64,000 bases of DNA from contig CAZQIV010000022.1 in NCBI GenBank assembly GCA_964593705.1, forward strand, positions 1-64,000, given 5' to 3'. Under the pieces are notes generated by a model. It worked only from the letters and a program-made list of their open reading frames with translations, was not told the origin of the DNA and made no database searches. The position numbers were made by a program, and so were the translations under genes. Shown piece after piece: positions 41,862 through 49,528 of the stretch (positions within the stretch are counted from its first letter, which is position 1; each line of letters opens with the position of its first letter). The stretch comes from SABY01 sp964593705. Its GTDB lineage: Bacteria; Bacteroidota; Bacteroidia; Bacteroidales; 4484-276.

Positions 41862-42752
41862 TCAACAATCTGTTTCACATTCCTTTTCAATCCTTTCGTT
41901 TTCAATTTGAAAGGTGGTATGCCCTATTCCGAATTCATGTTTAAGTTTTCTCTGTAATTTTGAAATAAATTCATCGCTAAACCCTTTCGGCATTATTAGG
42001 TGGGCAGTTAAAGCTACTTGTGTAGTACTTATTGCCCAAACGTGCAAATCGTGAATTGCTTCAACCCCGTTTTGTGATAAAAGAAAGTTATTTACTTTTT
42101 CGAGTTTTATTTGTTCTGGCACGGCATCCAGCGCCAAATCAATGGAATCGGTAAACAAACGCCATGTACCCCAAAGAATTACCAGAATAATGATAAAACT
42201 CATAACAGGGTCAATCCACTGGATTCCGGTAAGGTTAATCAATAATCCGGCAACAACTACGCCCAAAGAAACACCTGCATCGGCTGCCATGTGCAGGAAT
42301 GCGCCTTTAATATTCAGGTCGTCTTTTTGACCTTTCATAAACAACAAGGCTGTAATGGTATTGATTACCACTCCTATTCCTGCAACAATCATAACCTGTG
42401 TTCCTGCCACGGGTTCGGGATTTTTAAATTTACCTACGGCATCCCAAGCAATGGCGACAACCGCCCCAAAAAGTAAAAGCGCATTTAGTATTGAAACTAA
42501 AATGGTTGTTTTTCGCAGACCGTATGTGTATTTACCTTTTGGTTTTTTAGAAGCGAGCCAGATAGCAGTCCAGGCAAATAACAAACTCAAAACATCGCTG
42601 GCATTATGCCCGGCATCGGCCAATAGAGCGGAGGAGTTGGCTATTAAACCGTAAAAGATTTCAACGGCTACAAAAGCAATGTTTAAACCAATTCCAATGG
42701 CAAAGGCTTTGCCGTACCCTTTTTGAGTTGTATGTTCGTGCGAATGTGCCAT
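41862..42752 (-). CDS. Cation diffusion facilitator (CzcD/ZitB-like)
   Basis: A 296-residue CDF transporter with six membrane segments. The metal sites are visible in TM2 (SSALLADAGHNASDVLS) and TM5 (GAFLHMAADAGVSLGVV), and an N-terminal His stretch MAHSHEHTT precedes TM1. Such proteins export Zn(II), Co(II) or Cd(II) in exchange for protons. The start at 42752 is used because the longer frame overlaps the next upstream gene; the two genes are separated by only 5 bp. Confidence 0.9.
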   Translation of the reverse strand: MAHSHEHTTQKGYGKAFAIGIGLNIAFVAVEIFYGLIANSSALLADAGHNASDVLSLLFAWTAIWLASKKPKGKYTYGLRKTTILVSILNALLLFGAVVAIAWDAVGKFKNPEPVAGTQVMIVAGIGVVINTITALLFMKGQKDDLNIKGAFLHMAADAGVSLGVVVAGLLINLTGIQWIDPVMSFIIILVILWGTWRLFTDSIDLALDAVPEQIKLEKVNNFLLSQNGVEAIHDLHVWAISTTQVALTAHLIMPKGFSDEFISKLQRKLKHEFGIGHTTFQIENERIEKECETDC

Positions 42753-42757
42753 GTTTT

Positions 42758-43555
42758 TTATTTTCCCAATTTTAATATCCTGAAAGCCCCCCTGACCACG
42801 ATTAAAAACACGATTGCCCCAATAATTAAATCGGGATATTTTGAATTGGTTAATAATACCAAAATACCTGCGGCAATAACGCCTGTATTGATAATGATAT
42901 CGTTTGATGTGAATATCATGGTGGCTTTTATATGTGCTTCCTCGCTTTTTGATTTTTGTAACAAATAAAGACAAACAGAATTCGCAATCAGTGCAAGTAC
43001 AGACACTATTATCATGGTTTGAAAATCGGGTACTTCTTCAAAACTAATAAACCTGCGTATTACTTCCAAAAGGCCAAGCAAGGCTAATGCCAATTGAAAA
43101 TAGCCGCTTAACCGGGCTACTTTCTTCTTTCGGATTACAGTTGAACCGACTGCCCAGAGGCTGAGTCCATAAACCAAAGCATCGGCCAGCATATCCAACG
43201 AATCAGCAACCAGCCCCATAGATTTTGAAATTAGGCCTGTGGTGATTTCAATGATAAAAAAAGCGAAATTGATTATCAATACCGTCCAAAGTAGTTTTGA
43301 TTGCACTTTGGAACTCTCCGGTTGCAATTCAATTTCTTCAATAATTTCCGAATTTTTGAGGCTGGAACCTAACTTTAGCGCATCCAAACTTTTAGCAATT
43401 TCAGGATTTTCATTTGAATGATAAACCGTCAAGTTTCTGTTCTCCATATCAAATTCAAGTTTTTTGATGCCTGAAATTCCATCCAATTTCATCCGAATCA
43501 TGTTTTCCTCGGAGGGGCAATCCATTTTTGAAATTTTGAAGGTGCTTTTATACAT
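42758..43555 (-). CDS. CDF-like cation transporter with N-terminal HMA-like domain
   Basis: A 265-residue protein. Residues 1-70 form a ferredoxin-like HMA-type domain (FKISKMDCPSEENMIRMKLD) with one Cys rather than CxxC. Six hydrophobic segments follow, with CDF-type SMGLVADSLDMLADALVYGL and HIKATMIFTSNDIIINTGVI. It differs from classical CDF proteins in having S-N-D in TM5 and no C-terminal cytoplasmic domain. It is transcribed just ahead of the CzcD-like gene; the pair may act together. Confidence 0.8.
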   Translation of the reverse strand: MYKSTFKISKMDCPSEENMIRMKLDGISGIKKLEFDMENRNLTVYHSNENPEIAKSLDALKLGSSLKNSEIIEEIELQPESSKVQSKLLWTVLIINFAFFIIEITTGLISKSMGLVADSLDMLADALVYGLSLWAVGSTVIRKKKVARLSGYFQLALALLGLLEVIRRFISFEEVPDFQTMIIVSVLALIANSVCLYLLQKSKSEEAHIKATMIFTSNDIIINTGVIAAGILVLLTNSKYPDLIIGAIVFLIVVRGAFRILKLGK

Positions 43556-43654
43556 TGAATATTATTTGAAAATTTATACAAATTATATGCGTGTTTTCAC
43601 ATAATGTGTTTTGATATTTTGAAACTTTGTTTACAATGATCACAGCAAACTTAT

Positions 43655-43681
43655 AAAAAAGGGCCTGTTAATTTAACAGGC
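43655..43681 (-). terminator. Rho-independent terminator of the HMA gene
   Basis: GCCTGTTAA-T-TTAACAGGC (43663-43681) is a near-perfect hairpin, followed on the minus strand by a run of T (43655-43660). It lies about 20 bp after the stop of the HMA protein gene at 43701. Confidence 0.8.
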
Positions 43682-43700
43682 TCTTTCCGATCAAATCAGC

Positions 43701-44084
43701 TTAATGCCGATGACCTTCGTGATCGTGATCCATGTCTTTCTTGCGCTCGTACTGGCAACAGCCGGGAAGGCCTTCATAAACCTTATCTTCGGCTTCCGCC
43801 TTTTCGGTGTCGTGCCCTACTTTTGCAATGGCCTTGTGGACATCCAAAATTTCCACTTCGCCTGGATTGTAGCTCACCGTAAGCATTTTAGTGTCCTTGT
43901 CCCAATCGGCGGTGGTGACACCATCAACCGACTTGGCAGCTTTTTCAATGCGCTTTTCACACATGCCGCAGTTTCCGTAAACTTTGAATTCTTCGGTTTT
44001 CGAAGTTTCGTTCTGTGCCTGTAAGCTTGCGAAGCCGGTCAGAACGATTACAATTGCTAATAATGATTTTACTAAATTTCTCAT
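43701..44084 (-). CDS. Exported heavy-metal-associated (HMA) protein
   Basis: A 127-residue protein with a signal peptide (IVIVLTGFASLQAQ), an HMA domain with the CxxC site in VYGNCGMCEKRIEKAAKSVD, then VYEGLPGCCQYERK and a His/Asp-rich end (DMDHDHEGHRH). It is probably a periplasmic copper or similar metal chaperone or buffer. The HMA-plus-LPGCC layout repeats in the adaptor at 49529 and in the remnant at 35322. Downstream is a clear terminator. Confidence 0.88.
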   Translation of the reverse strand: MRNLVKSLLAIVIVLTGFASLQAQNETSKTEEFKVYGNCGMCEKRIEKAAKSVDGVTTADWDKDTKMLTVSYNPGEVEILDVHKAIAKVGHDTEKAEAEDKVYEGLPGCCQYERKKDMDHDHEGHRH

Positions 44085-44112
44085 GATTATAAATATTTAA
44101 AGGTTAAACATA

Positions 44113-44643
44113 TTATTGTTTTCTCAATCGTAAGGCATTGGATATCACCGAAACAGAGCTAAAACTCATGGCTGCCGCGGCGATGATGGGGCTAAGCAAT
44201 ATCCCGAAAAACGGTTACAAAATACCGGCAGCTACCGGCACACCCAATGAATTGTAAATAAAGGCGAAGAACAGGTTTTGCTTAATATTCCTCATGACTT
44301 TGTGGCTTAACTCCCGGGCCCGGACAATACCGTTCAGATCCCCTTTCACCAATGTTATTTCGGCACTTTGCATGGCAATATCAGTACCGATTCCCATGGC
44401 AATGCCCACATTGGCCTGCTCCAGTGCCGGTGCATCGTTTATCCCGTCGCCGGCCATGGCTACGATATGTCCTTGTTCCTGCAATTCTTTTACCTTATTG
44501 TATTTATCCTCGGGCAAACATTCCGGTTGAAATCCATCAAGTCCTAACTCATCAGCAACTGCTTTGGCAGTTAACTTATTATCGCCGGTAAGCATGTGGA
44601 CTTTTATCCCCATACACCGTGTTGCTATTGAAAGGCTTATCAT
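44113..44643 (-). pseudogene. Copper P1B-type ATPase fragment (copA-like), truncated and interrupted
   Basis: Only the C-terminal third remains: MGIKVHMLTGDNKLTAKAVA, the hinge MAGDGINDAPALEQA, and the last membrane helices. After VPVAAGIL comes TAA, and the frame continues PFFGILLSPIIAAAAMSFSS and VSVISNALRLRKQ, so a Tyr codon became a stop. The N-terminal metal-binding, phosphorylation and ATP-binding parts are missing upstream of 44643. It must be non-functional. Its remnant lies between the HMA gene and an unrelated divergent gene. Confidence 0.88.
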
Positions 44644-44734
44644 GCATCCTTTACGAACAAGTCATCTTTCAAAAAAGCATTTCCTGCAAATGGCAATATT
44701 ATTGATTAATCTATTGTCCGGCAAAATATTTTGA

Positions 44735-45565
44735 ATGATTAATCAGCACCTTTCGGAGGTTGAATCCCTGCTGCATCGTATTTGTTATCACAACGAATAC
44801 CTTGAAGAGCAACTCATGCACCTTTTGCGTCCATTGATGGAGCTTGTGCAGGAGGTGCCATTACAGCATTACAACGATCTGAAACGGATTTGCTTTATCA
44901 TTGCCGGCACAGAGAAATCTTATAACCTCGGGTATTATTTTTACGAAACGCTCCAGAAAAATAATTTCCCATTTTGCGAAGAGGTGCTCAAGAGCGCTGC
45001 TTTCAACGAACCTTATTACAACCTCAACGATAAAGCGCTGAAGGCCTACGTGCGCACGCATCTCATCAACAACAATTTCGACTCATCGCTGATTGTTCAG
45101 TACGACGTGCTGGTACCGGAGGGGCATGGCTATCATTTCTTCGATTCGTTTGAAAAAATTAAAATGGAGCATCACAAATTAAAATTCATCGATCCCACCC
45201 TTTTCGATGGTCTTCATATTGCTGCCAACAACGATCATTTCCCGATGACCCAGAAAAAACTGGCGGTGATAGCTGCGTTTCTCAAACTCGAAAGTATGCT
45301 GCTCGTATTTTCGGGCAAAGTTTATAAGCTGATACATCAGCCTGCCCTTTCCGGTGCGCAAATTCTGGTGCTGTCGCATTATCTGCAAAGTATCTCTATG
45401 ATCAGCGGGCAGGAAATTCCTGACGAGGTAAGAAAGAAAATGATACGCATCAACGATAACCATTTTCAGCAGGAGCTGGCAGTAATTTTCGAGGCGATGC
45501 GCCCGGTTTTCATGAAACACATACAAACCTTGCAGCCCATCCCGCAGGAAGCAACGACAACATAA
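44735..45565 (+). CDS. Uncharacterised 276-residue cytoplasmic protein
   Basis: No family is recognised. The protein is largely helical and rich in His, Leu and Asn, with no signal peptide or membrane segment. It starts MINQHLSEVESLLHRICYHN and has a conserved-looking centre (NNDHFPMTQKKLAVIAAFLK). Its start is only 92 bp from the truncated copper ATPase on the other strand. Codon use and base composition seem slightly more GC-rich than the small genes that follow. Function unknown. Confidence 0.65.
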   Translation: MINQHLSEVESLLHRICYHNEYLEEQLMHLLRPLMELVQEVPLQHYNDLKRICFIIAGTEKSYNLGYYFYETLQKNNFPFCEEVLKSAAFNEPYYNLNDKALKAYVRTHLINNNFDSSLIVQYDVLVPEGHGYHFFDSFEKIKMEHHKLKFIDPTLFDGLHIAANNDHFPMTQKKLAVIAAFLKLESMLLVFSGKVYKLIHQPALSGAQILVLSHYLQSISMISGQEIPDEVRKKMIRINDNHFQQELAVIFEAMRPVFMKHIQTLQPIPQEATTT

Positions 45566-45713
45566 TTTGTCGGTGACTTTTTTTGATCCGAATTTTTAAA
45601 AATCAAAAGTGCTTTTTTTATGAACAAATAAGTGGAAATGAACAATAAACCAAAAAGTTTTTTCGTTTTTCTATTGTGTTTATTTACAAAAATAATTGTT
45701 TAACTTAGAAATT

Positions 45714-46043
45714 ATGAAAAACGTTAAGATTCCTTTAAAATTAAAATCATCAACATCAAAAGAAAATTTGGTTGATGGAAATGGTTTAATCACCATAAAA
45801 AAGTCACTAAGCATTGCCAATAACAAAAATGCTTACGTTGAAGTCCTGTTTGATGGAGAAAAAAAGATTGTTGAAGCGAATTTGTTTGGAGTATCTGGAT
45901 ATGACTCTTCCGCAGATATCATTTCCACAACTCCAGATACAATTGATTCTCCATATGATGAATGTGAAAATAAACCGAGCGATCTGGGTGTTTTATTGTG
46001 TATTGCTGACAGGCTTTCAGATGCCATCTTAAGTTGGTTTTAG
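45714..46043 (+). CDS. Small hypothetical protein with two conserved-looking cysteines
   Basis: About 109 residues beginning MKNVKIPLKLKSST. The first two thirds are strand-like and hydrophilic; the end reads YDECENKPSDLGVLLCIADR and LSDAILSWF, with two Cys. No signal peptide. A hairpin terminator follows. The arrangement with a small membrane peptide and a thioredoxin-like protein downstream resembles peptide-plus-thiol-protein clusters, but no modification enzyme is adjacent. An upstream in-frame start at 45696 is less likely. Confidence 0.55.
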   Translation: MKNVKIPLKLKSSTSKENLVDGNGLITIKKSLSIANNKNAYVEVLFDGEKKIVEANLFGVSGYDSSADIISTTPDTIDSPYDECENKPSDLGVLLCIADRLSDAILSWF

Positions 46044-46065
46044 AAAAAAAACATCATTTATTTAT

Positions 46066-46096
46066 AGAGGGCAGTGATACATTAAAGCTGCCCTCT
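46066..46096 (+). terminator. Terminator-like hairpin after the small Cys protein gene
   Basis: AGAGGGCAG (46066-46074) pairs perfectly with CTGCCCTCT (46088-46096) across a 13-nt loop, followed by an AT-rich tract. It lies 23 bp after the stop at 46043. Confidence 0.65.
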
Positions 46097-46151
46097 AATT
46101 ATTTAATTTATACAATGTATGATTCACTTATTTAATTAAAAACCCTTTGTA

Positions 46152-46289
46152 ATGAAAACCAAAATGAATATTGAAAGAATTAAAAACTACAACACAAAAA
46201 TGCTGGCCATTTTTTTAACAATTGTAGTGATAATTGCCATAATAAGTTTATTATTTGTAGTTGGTTATTTTGTTGTTCAGCTTGCTTGA
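46152..46289 (+). CDS. 45-residue single-span membrane peptide
   Basis: A short frame, MKTKMNIERIKNYNTKML followed by a strongly hydrophobic helix (AIFLTIVVIIAIISLLFV) and VGYFVVQLA. The positive N terminus and one helix suggest an inner-membrane peptide with the N terminus inside. It lies 43 bp before the thioredoxin-like gene. It could be a toxin-like or a regulatory small protein; its reality rests only on composition and placement. Confidence 0.45.
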   Translation: MKTKMNIERIKNYNTKMLAIFLTIVVIIAIISLLFVVGYFVVQLA

Positions 46290-46332
46290 TCATTTAATCA
46301 CAATCTTTATTTTATAAATTGAAAACACAAAG

Positions 46333-46941
46333 ATGAAAAGGAAGTACTTTATTATCGGGTTTCTTTCTGGGTTTTTATTTTTGGTAATTACTCTGGTGAT
46401 TGTGTTTTTCGTTTTTAAAAGCCAGGGAGAAAAATCTGTAAAAGAGTTTATCGAAAATTCCGATGTCAGTAAGGTTGAAATGGAAGCATATCCCTTAACT
46501 CAGGAATCTTTGGATAGTTTAGCTTTTTATGAACTGAATAGCAGCGTGCCTTACTTCATCACAAAAGATTCAAACAGTTACACTTTTATTAATTATTGGG
46601 CTACCTGGTGTATTCCGTGTGTTAGTGAACTCCCTGAATTTAAAAGCCTGATCGAGCATAACAGGCAGTTTGATGATATCAAATTTATTTTTGCCTCACA
46701 GGAAAAAGTTGAGAAAATAGAAAACTTTATAAAAAGTAAAAACATCGCGCTCCCCTATTATAGCTACCGAAAAGAAGAACTCCCCTTGTTTATCGACCAT
46801 ACCACAATACCTACCTCCTATTTTATTGATGAAGAAAACCTGATAATGTATAAGTTTTCAGGGATCCGGAAGTGGAATAATGATTTTTATCAGAAACTAC
46901 TTTCAAATTTGAAACAGGGTGATGATTTTACAATCCGATAA
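46333..46941 (+). CDS. TlpA/ResA-like membrane-anchored thioredoxin
   Basis: A 202-residue protein with an N-terminal membrane anchor (about 7-29), then a thioredoxin fold with the active site FINYWATWCIPCVSELPEF (WCIPC) and the cis-Pro loop HTTIPTSYFID. TlpA-type proteins reduce periplasmic disulfides, for example in cytochrome c maturation or on specific client proteins. A client with two cysteines is encoded nearby at 45714, although that protein lacks an export signal. A soluble periplasmic location of the thioredoxin domain is inferred. Confidence 0.88.
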   Translation: MKRKYFIIGFLSGFLFLVITLVIVFFVFKSQGEKSVKEFIENSDVSKVEMEAYPLTQESLDSLAFYELNSSVPYFITKDSNSYTFINYWATWCIPCVSELPEFKSLIEHNRQFDDIKFIFASQEKVEKIENFIKSKNIALPYYSYRKEELPLFIDHTTIPTSYFIDEENLIMYKFSGIRKWNNDFYQKLLSNLKQGDDFTIR

Positions 46942-47100
46942 CAGTTCAGCGGCATAACTATACAGTGCGTAATGTGCAATAAAGCCGTCAAACAAAACTA
47001 CACAACCGCTGTAAGTTTTTTCCCAAGTTGCTGTATCCCGCGTATTATTTTACCGCGTGTTTGTGGGCGTGGCTCACGGATGCCCTGGATATAATGCCCC

Positions 47101-47256
47101 AGTTGACGTTGGTCAATTCCATTTCGTGACTAAATCCAGTTCCGCTGGTCAATTCCGCTTTGTTGGGCCATTCCATTTTGCAGGGAACACTGTTTTTTAG
47201 ACAATCCCGTTTCGTTGGTCATTTCCATCTCGTTAGTTAATTCCGTTTTGTTGTTA
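47101..47256. repeat. Degenerate ~20-bp tandem repeat
   Basis: About eight imperfect units on the theme TTGGTCAATTCCGTTTCG, including GTTGGTCAATTCCATTTCGT, GCTGGTCAATTCCGCTTTGT and GTTGGTCATTTCCATCTCGT. It fills the 320-bp gap between the thioredoxin and AraC-like genes. The first part of the gap (46942-47100) shows nothing clear. Possible relic of a minisatellite or protein repeat. Confidence 0.6.
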
Positions 47257-47261
47257 ATTTT

Positions 47262-47777
47262 TCAAAGAACCACCCGACTACGGGCTGCGTTGTTAAATTG
47301 GCCCCAACGGTTGGTGTATGAAGCGTTGGGCATCTCGTAGGCAATTTCGCTGAGTGTTTTTTCGTCATACACCAGTAGTTCCTTCACCCGTTCAATTTTT
47401 AAATCGATCATGTATTTTTCGATGGTGGTGCCGGTGGCCGATGAAAATAACGCGCTCAGGTAGTTGTAGTCCAAATTGAGTTTGTCGGTAAGGTATGCTG
47501 AAAAATTTATCTGAAGCGGTTCGGAATGGTGATATACGAAATTGATGATCTCTTTTTTGATTGCTTCAATGAGCCGTGTTTTGGCATCGCTGATAATTTC
47601 GAATCCTACCTTGTTAAGCCTGTTGCGTATCGCATCCATATCTTTTGTTGAAGGCTGATCATTAAGCCTTACCTTGCCCATTTCCACGTCGGCACTTTCA
47701 AATCCGGCTTCCCCAAAAATTTGCCTCACCGACATAATGCAACGGTCGCAAACCATATTTTTAATGTAAATCTCCAT
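47262..47777 (-). CDS. AraC-family regulator with N-terminal HMA-like metal domain, 3' truncated
   Basis: A 171-residue protein. Residues 1-65 are HMA-like with a CxxC (MVCDRCIMSVRQIFGEAGF). Residues 90-150 match the AraC helix-turn-helix (LTDKLNLDYNYLSALFSSAT, KIERVKELLVYDEKTLSEIA). After IAYEM the sequence should continue into the second recognition helix but reads PNASYTNRWGQFNNAARSR, so the 3' end seems replaced, next to the repeat tract. It is the last gene of the copper-type operon, 8 bp after the multicopper oxidase. It is likely a metal-responsive regulator, perhaps disabled. Confidence 0.75.
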   Translation of the reverse strand: MEIYIKNMVCDRCIMSVRQIFGEAGFESADVEMGKVRLNDQPSTKDMDAIRNRLNKVGFEIISDAKTRLIEAIKKEIINFVYHHSEPLQINFSAYLTDKLNLDYNYLSALFSSATGTTIEKYMIDLKIERVKELLVYDEKTLSEIAYEMPNASYTNRWGQFNNAARSRVVL

Positions 47778-47785
47778 GACTCGTA

Positions 47786-49501
47786 TTATTTAATGATCAG
47801 TTTTTGAGAATTGTGCCAGTTCGCACCAGATGCATTAATAATATATACCCCGGATGCTATTGACGAAATATCGAGGTCAGCCTGGTTTGTCCCGTTCGGA
47901 AATACGGTTTTGTCTAATAATGATCCATTTACACTATAAACTTCAATTATATGAAGCGGCGGGTTTGTCGATTGGATGGTTCTTTTATCCGTGGTAACGG
48001 GATTGGGTGAAACCAAAACTCTTGTTGAGGTATTTTTGGTCTCCTCAAGACCTATGGTTTCGTCCACAACCAGAAACTGCCCCATCATACCATCATCCTC
48101 ATGTACCAGCATGTGGCAATGGTACATAAAAGGAATTTCATTATCGGCATAATCGCTGAATTGCGCAATAAAGCGAAGGGTTTCCATGGGCTTCACCAGT
48201 ATTACATCTTTGCGGCCAGCTTCGCTTGCCAGTGGTGAAACGCCATCGCGATCCAGCACAAAAAACTGCACGTCATGGATGTGGAAGGGATGCGCTATGG
48301 GCGATTGATTGGTGAGACTCCAGATTTCGGTATGATCGAGTGGAATGGTGTAGTTGATGGTGTTCATATCAAAGCCCGCACCGTTGATAAGGAATTTACC
48401 GTTGAGGGCATTGGGCCCCGGGGTTTCGGGCGTAAAGATCAGTGAACGCGTAACATCAGCCTGCGATTCGGGGATGGAATTTAGTGTAACCAGCGTGGCA
48501 GGAACGGTGGTTATCGGGTTTACCGTCTGTTCAGTTACCAGGATTTGGAGAATTTCAAAATCATTGCCATTCATCGGATTGGGATTGTATGCGTTTAGGG
48601 TCATCATGGGCATCATGCCGGGATTGGTTGCTCCGTAAATTCCGTTGGGAAATTCTGATGCATAGCTCATAAGTTGAATTTCGCTACCGGTCATTCCGGA
48701 AAGATCCAGGAGTAACTCAGCCCTTTCGCCCGGTGCAAGCTGCAGGCGTGTTGTAGCGTTGGGCTGATTCAACAGTCCACCGTCCGAAGCTATCTGGTAG
48801 AATTCGGTGTTGTTGCTTAATCCCAGATTAAAAACGCGTTGCGAAGAACCATTGAGTAGCCTGAGCCTTACTACCTGTGCCGGCAAATCCAGCTCCGGGT
48901 GGATGGTTGCATTAACCAGAACTACATTGTCGGAATTTGTGGGTGTAACAATCTGGTTGTCTGCATCAAACTCCTTGGTTTGTATTACAAGCGGAAAATC
49001 ATCCACACCATAGGATCGGGGTAATTGCAGCACAGCTTCGTCCACATCACGAACAATAATAAAACCGGCAATTCCTTTAGAAACGTGTTCGTTGGTTTTT
49101 TCGTGCAGATGAGGGTGGTACCAGTAAGTAGCTGCTCTATCCCTGACTGTAAATGAAGGATGCCAGGTTGCAGAAGGGGCAATGGTGTTGTGCGGTCCTC
49201 CGTCGTTGCCTGCTGAAACGTGCATGCCATGCCAGTGAATGGTGGTGGTCTCGTCGAGTTGATTGAGGACTTCAATATTTACAAAGTCCCCTTTTTGCAT
49301 AATCAGGGTTGGGCCAAGAATGTTTCCGTTTACTCCCATGGTGTTTGTTACTTGTCCATCATAAAACTGAACACTCCCCTGCTGTAATGTGAGTGAGAAA
49401 TCAGTCCCGGTAATACTTTCCGGAATGGGAATTTGGTTTTGGGCGCTTAAATAAATATTACTTGTCAGCACCATTATTAATACTAAAGTTAGTGGTCTCA
49501 T
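47786..49501 (-). CDS. Multicopper oxidase with type IX sorting domain
   Basis: A 571-residue exported protein: signal peptide (VLIMVLTSNIYLSAQ), three cupredoxin domains with the copper ligands TTIHWHGMHVSAGNDGG, YWYHPHLHE, HPFHIHDVQFFV and FMYHCHMLVHEDDGMM, and a C-terminal T9SS sorting domain (VSPNPVTTDKRTIQST ... SGVYIINASG). It probably oxidises Cu(I) outside the outer membrane, complementing CusABC efflux. It lies 27 bp after the adaptor gene in the same operon. Confidence 0.92.
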   Translation of the reverse strand: MRPLTLVLIMVLTSNIYLSAQNQIPIPESITGTDFSLTLQQGSVQFYDGQVTNTMGVNGNILGPTLIMQKGDFVNIEVLNQLDETTTIHWHGMHVSAGNDGGPHNTIAPSATWHPSFTVRDRAATYWYHPHLHEKTNEHVSKGIAGFIIVRDVDEAVLQLPRSYGVDDFPLVIQTKEFDADNQIVTPTNSDNVVLVNATIHPELDLPAQVVRLRLLNGSSQRVFNLGLSNNTEFYQIASDGGLLNQPNATTRLQLAPGERAELLLDLSGMTGSEIQLMSYASEFPNGIYGATNPGMMPMMTLNAYNPNPMNGNDFEILQILVTEQTVNPITTVPATLVTLNSIPESQADVTRSLIFTPETPGPNALNGKFLINGAGFDMNTINYTIPLDHTEIWSLTNQSPIAHPFHIHDVQFFVLDRDGVSPLASEAGRKDVILVKPMETLRFIAQFSDYADNEIPFMYHCHMLVHEDDGMMGQFLVVDETIGLEETKNTSTRVLVSPNPVTTDKRTIQSTNPPLHIIEVYSVNGSLLDKTVFPNGTNQADLDISSIASGVYIINASGANWHNSQKLIIK

Positions 49502-49528
49502 AAATTATAGTTTAATGTATTTGTTTAT

